A DNA stretch of 7,245 nt from contig JAKBXD010000094.1 in assembly GCA_021840785.1 (NCBI GenBank), positions 1 to 7,245 of the forward strand, written 5' to 3'. The notes under the pieces are model-generated. The model was not told the origin of the DNA. It worked only from the letters and a program-made list of their open reading frames with translations, and searched no databases. The position numbers were made by a program, and so were the translations under genes. This DNA is from Pseudomonadota bacterium. GTDB taxonomy: Bacteria > Pseudomonadota > Gammaproteobacteria > Acidithiobacillales > Acidithiobacillaceae. Shown here piece by piece: positions 5,460 to 7,245 of the stretch. Each line of letters begins with the position of its first letter. Position 1 is the first letter of the stretch.

Positions 5460-5891
5460 TTAGCGGTGCCGGGGCTTATGGTACACACTCGCGCCGAGCG
5501 GTTCTTCTTGCATCAGTTGTTGGGCCGCGAGATCTACCAAGGCCGCGAAGGTCCAGGTGTGATCACATCCTGCGCAGGTCCCGGTCTGTTCGGCCAATTG
5601 TAACCGCAAGCGACTCCGGCAGATCGGACACGTCACGCCGCGCGGATAGTAGCGGCGCAGATCTTCCGGCACCCGCGAGGAATGCCGGGGCGACTCGGGC
5701 AACGCCAAGCGTTCGGCGAGCGTCCAGACGCGCACCGGATCATGGCGATAACAGATAATCTCCTTCGCCTTGAGATCCACGAAAGCCCAGGCGTGACAGT
5801 CGGGACATTTGGTGCGATCCCATGGTCCAAAGGGGGGGAAGCGCGTTAGAAAGGCTTGCACCTCGGGATCAAGTTGATAGGCAGCTCTCAC
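5460..5891 (-). CDS. Double zinc-ribbon protein, first gene of the terminase operon
   Basis: The 143-residue product has two likely zinc sites. The first uses C29, C32, C47 and probably H50 (CPDC, then CYRH); the second is a classical ribbon with C88, C91, C106 and C109 (CPIC, CAGC). Between them lies a helical linker (VWTLAERLALPE, about 55-66). This arrangement suggests a nucleic-acid-binding or scaffold role; no catalytic motif is visible. I prefer the GTG at 5889-5891 because AGGAGGG lies five bases upstream, the strongest Shine-Dalgarno sequence nearby. An ATG at 5924 in the same frame would add 11 residues but has no such signal. It is the first gene after the promoter at 5971-5998 and ends nine bases before the next start region. 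Confidence 0.65.
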   Translation of the reverse strand: MRAAYQLDPEVQAFLTRFPPFGPWDRTKCPDCHAWAFVDLKAKEIICYRHDPVRVWTLAERLALPESPRHSSRVPEDLRRYYPRGVTCPICRSRLRLQLAEQTGTCAGCDHTWTFAALVDLAAQQLMQEEPLGASVYHKPRHR

Positions 5892-5931
5892 GGGACCCTC
5901 CTGGATGGACGCGGCGTGGCGCAAAGATGAA

Positions 5932-5960
5932 GAACCGCGCAGCCCTCGGCCACACGGTTC
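5932..5960 (-). terminator. Hairpin at the start of the late-operon transcript (attenuator candidate)
   Basis: On the minus strand GAACCGTGTGGCC pairs with GGCTGCGCGGTTC around a GAG loop: 13 continuous pairs, three of them G-U. It begins about four bases after the predicted transcription start. The bases that follow, TTCATCTTTG, are T-rich but interrupted, so termination would be weak or conditional. It may be a pause or terminator site acted on by an antiterminator, or simply a 5' stabilising hairpin. Confidence 0.4.
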
Positions 5961-5970
5961 GCATGATCTC

Positions 5971-5998
5971 AGTATAGCAGGCCGAAACTATCTGTCTA
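5971..5998 (-). promoter_or_regulatory. Sigma70-type extended -10 promoter of the terminase operon
   Basis: On the minus strand a -35 box TAGACA (5993-5998, five of six consensus bases) is separated by 16 bp from a -10 box TATACT (5971-5976, five of six), with TGC directly before it as an extended -10 element. Transcription should start near 5964 and read leftward into the zinc-ribbon gene at 5891. This is the best promoter I find in the window. Confidence 0.7.
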
Positions 5999-6007
5999 CC
6001 ACAAACG

Positions 6008-6051
6008 CCCCCTATTTACCCCTCATTTAGGCTCTATTTTCCTTCATTTTT
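6008..6051 (-). promoter_or_regulatory. Helically phased A/T tracts upstream of the late promoter
   Basis: Four imperfect 10-11 bp units each end in an A/T tract: ATTTA at 6014, ATTTA at 6025, ATTTT at 6036 and ATTTTT at 6046 (plus-strand reading). The tracts start 11, 11 and 10 bp apart, in phase with the helix, and lie about 50 to 87 bp upstream of the predicted start. This is the pattern of intrinsically curved DNA or UP-element-like activating sequence. The rest of the 5925-6054 gap holds the promoter and the leader hairpin. Confidence 0.5.
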
Positions 6052-6054
6052 CCA

Positions 6055-6579
6055 TTACCCGACTCCTTCGGGATACCAGAGGCGATCGAAGGATGCAAGG
6101 AGATCATCCTCAAAGCGCATCACTTTGCCTTCGCTATCAGGAACATAGCCGCGCAAATGATCGCCATCCGCCAGAAAATAGCGGGCGACTTGCTGATAAC
6201 TGGCATGCTTCCAATATCGCCATTCGACGAACAGGTGCTCGATGTCGGTCGACGGCCCACTCCACCAGTCCCAGAATTGCTCCAACCGGTCGGCCAAGGT
6301 CTGGATTTTCTCATCAAGGGCCGCTTGGCGAACGGCCATCCGTTCGCGGATCGTCTCCCGACTGATGACAATGCGCAAGGTCGGTTCACTGGCCATCGCT
6401 ACGCGCATTTGCGGCATGCCGTCGATCCGGGCGCTCCCCACACTATCCGTGGGCAGATGCAGCGGGGCGGTCTCGGTGAGCAGATGTTCTTGGCGCGTGA
6501 GTTCCAGAAACTGCGCATGGTCGAAGGGATAAGCTTTGAGTCGGTCGACGAGTTGACGACGATGCGGAATGTGGGCCAT
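6055..6579 (-). CDS. Putative ArpU/RinA-like late transcription regulator
   Basis: The 174-residue product has an N-terminal region of unclear fold, then a long helical segment (ETIRERMAVRQAALDEKIQ, about 75-93, running on through about residue 105). It continues with IEHLFVEWRYWKHASYQQVARYF (113-135), where the RYW...SYQQVA pattern resembles the sigma region 4-like helix-turn-helix of the ArpU/RinA/phage late-regulator group. Proteins of that group commonly sit just upstream of terminase genes in phages of Gram-positive hosts, and this one does. The C-terminal region (136-174) is acidic and not diagnostic. The ATG at 6577-6579 has AAAGGAG eight bases upstream. The call is by motif pattern and position, not by clear homology; an unrelated helical protein is possible. 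Confidence 0.5.
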   Translation of the reverse strand: MAHIPHRRQLVDRLKAYPFDHAQFLELTRQEHLLTETAPLHLPTDSVGSARIDGMPQMRVAMASEPTLRIVISRETIRERMAVRQAALDEKIQTLADRLEQFWDWWSGPSTDIEHLFVEWRYWKHASYQQVARYFLADGDHLRGYVPDSEGKVMRFEDDLLASFDRLWYPEGVG

Positions 6580-6595
6580 GAAGGCAACTCCTTTC

Positions 6596-6640
6596 GCAAA
6601 ACAAAGGGCTGATCACATCCCCGAAGGAATGCAATCAGCC
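6596..6640 (-). terminator. Intrinsic terminator with UUCG loop after rtcB
   Basis: On the minus strand GGCTGATTGCATTCC (6640-6626) pairs with GGGATGTGATCAGCC (6621-6607) over 15 pairs, three of them G-U, closed by a C-UUCG-G tetraloop. A T-rich tail CTTTGTTTTG follows (6606-6597). This is a strong Rho-independent terminator 40 bases past the rtcB stop codon. Its tail ends three bases before the Shine-Dalgarno sequence of the next gene, so it also sits in that gene's leader. Confidence 0.85.
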
Positions 6641-6679
6641 TCGTCTTATCCGATAGCTGAATGGGTTATAGGAGCGCTG

Positions 6680-7245
6680 TTAGCCTTTGACGCACAATAC
6701 TTGTTTTAAGCGTACCACAGGGTCGATGAGGTCGGCTTGCGCGGCAATCACCGCGTCAATCGGCTTATAGGCGCTTGGAATCTCGTCAATGACCGCCGCG
6801 TCTTTGCGGCTTTCGACACCTTGCGTCTGGGCAATCAGATCCTCTACCGTGAATTGCTTTTTGGCCTGGTTGCGGCTCATGCGGCGACCGGCTCCATGCG
6901 AACAAGAGTAATACGATTCAGGGTTTCCCTTCCCGCGCACAATGTAACTCGCAGTGCCCATCGATCCCGGAATAATTCCGAGTTCTCCGGCGCGAGCAGA
7001 GACGGCGCCTTTGCGGGTCACATAACTCCCGTCCTCAAATCGTTCGACATAATTATGGTGGCAATTGACGGCGAGCGTGATCGTCGTGGATTCCGGGAGA
7101 AACGACCGCAACGCATTCCATAACAACGCCAGCATCGCTTCTCGATTCACGCGAGCATAATCCTGTGCCCACCATAGGGCCGAGACATACGCCTCAAAGG
7201 ATGGAGAGCCTTCGACGAGCCACGCCAGATCCTTTTCCGGTAAGA
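6680..7245 (-). CDS. rtcB: RNA-splicing ligase RtcB, C-terminal 187 residues
   Basis: RtcB joins RNA ends bearing a 2',3'-cyclic phosphate or 3'-phosphate to a 5'-OH, using GTP and manganese, in tRNA splicing or RNA repair. The frame is open to the window edge; a GTG at 7148-7150 is an internal Val codon, since LPEKDLAWL and WWAQDYARVNREAM upstream also match RtcB. Key blocks in order: metal-binding NCHHNYVERF, GELGIIPGSMGTASYIVRG, the guanylylation motif SHGAGRRMSR whose His carries GMP, GVESRKDAAVIDEIPSAYK, and the standard C-terminal end QVLCVKG. All catalytic residues visible in this portion are present. It reads toward the phage genes and ends at a strong terminator. Whether it is a phage gene or a flanking host gene cannot be decided from this window. 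Confidence 0.95.
   Translation of the reverse strand, partial: LPEKDLAWLVEGSPSFEAYVSALWWAQDYARVNREAMLALLWNALRSFLPESTTITLAVNCHHNYVERFEDGSYVTRKGAVSARAGELGIIPGSMGTASYIVRGKGNPESYYSCSHGAGRRMSRNQAKKQFTVEDLIAQTQGVESRKDAAVIDEIPSAYKPIDAVIAAQADLIDPVVRLKQVLCVKG

Overview
The window looks like part of a tailed-phage (Caudoviricetes) genome or prophage. The clearest evidence is an adjacent small-terminase/large-terminase gene pair. Every gene I can support lies on the minus strand, so transcription runs from high to low coordinates. Strong AGGAG-type ribosome binding sites, sigma70-like promoter boxes and short or overlapping gene junctions indicate a bacterial host. Base composition is fairly GC-rich. 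I cannot name the host from this sequence.

Layout in the direction of transcription. The right edge holds the C-terminal 187 residues of an RtcB RNA ligase (7245-6680), followed by a strong intrinsic terminator with a UUCG loop. Next is a 174-residue protein whose C-terminal part resembles ArpU/RinA-type late regulators (6579-6055). Then come about 45 bp of helically phased A/T tracts, a good extended -10 promoter, and a hairpin at the very start of the predicted transcript. This promoter appears to drive a compact late operon: a double zinc-ribbon protein (5891-5460), a small protein of unknown function (5441-5073), a ParB/sulfiredoxin-fold protein (5083-4481), a Mom-like DNA-modification protein (4497-3865), TerS (3765-3295), TerL (3404-1848), a coiled-coil protein (1846-1478) and a small zinc-ribbon protein (1614-1318). 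A roughly 280 bp gene-free stretch rich in short hairpins follows. The left end carries a RepL-like winged-helix protein (1037-579), a set of direct and inverted ACAGG repeats, a 113-residue unknown protein (391-50), and the first codons of a further gene that runs off the window.

How the parts may work together (inference). The order regulator gene, promoter, immediate hairpin, then a terminase-containing operon recalls the lambdoid Q-pR'-tR' late switch. It may be a convergent arrangement built on an ArpU-like protein. The terminase pair is co-transcribed with a Mom-like protein and a ParB-like protein, which suggests that DNA modification is made at the same time as packaging. The direct repeats beside the RepL-like gene could be operators or iterons. 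None of these regulatory readings can be proven from sequence alone.
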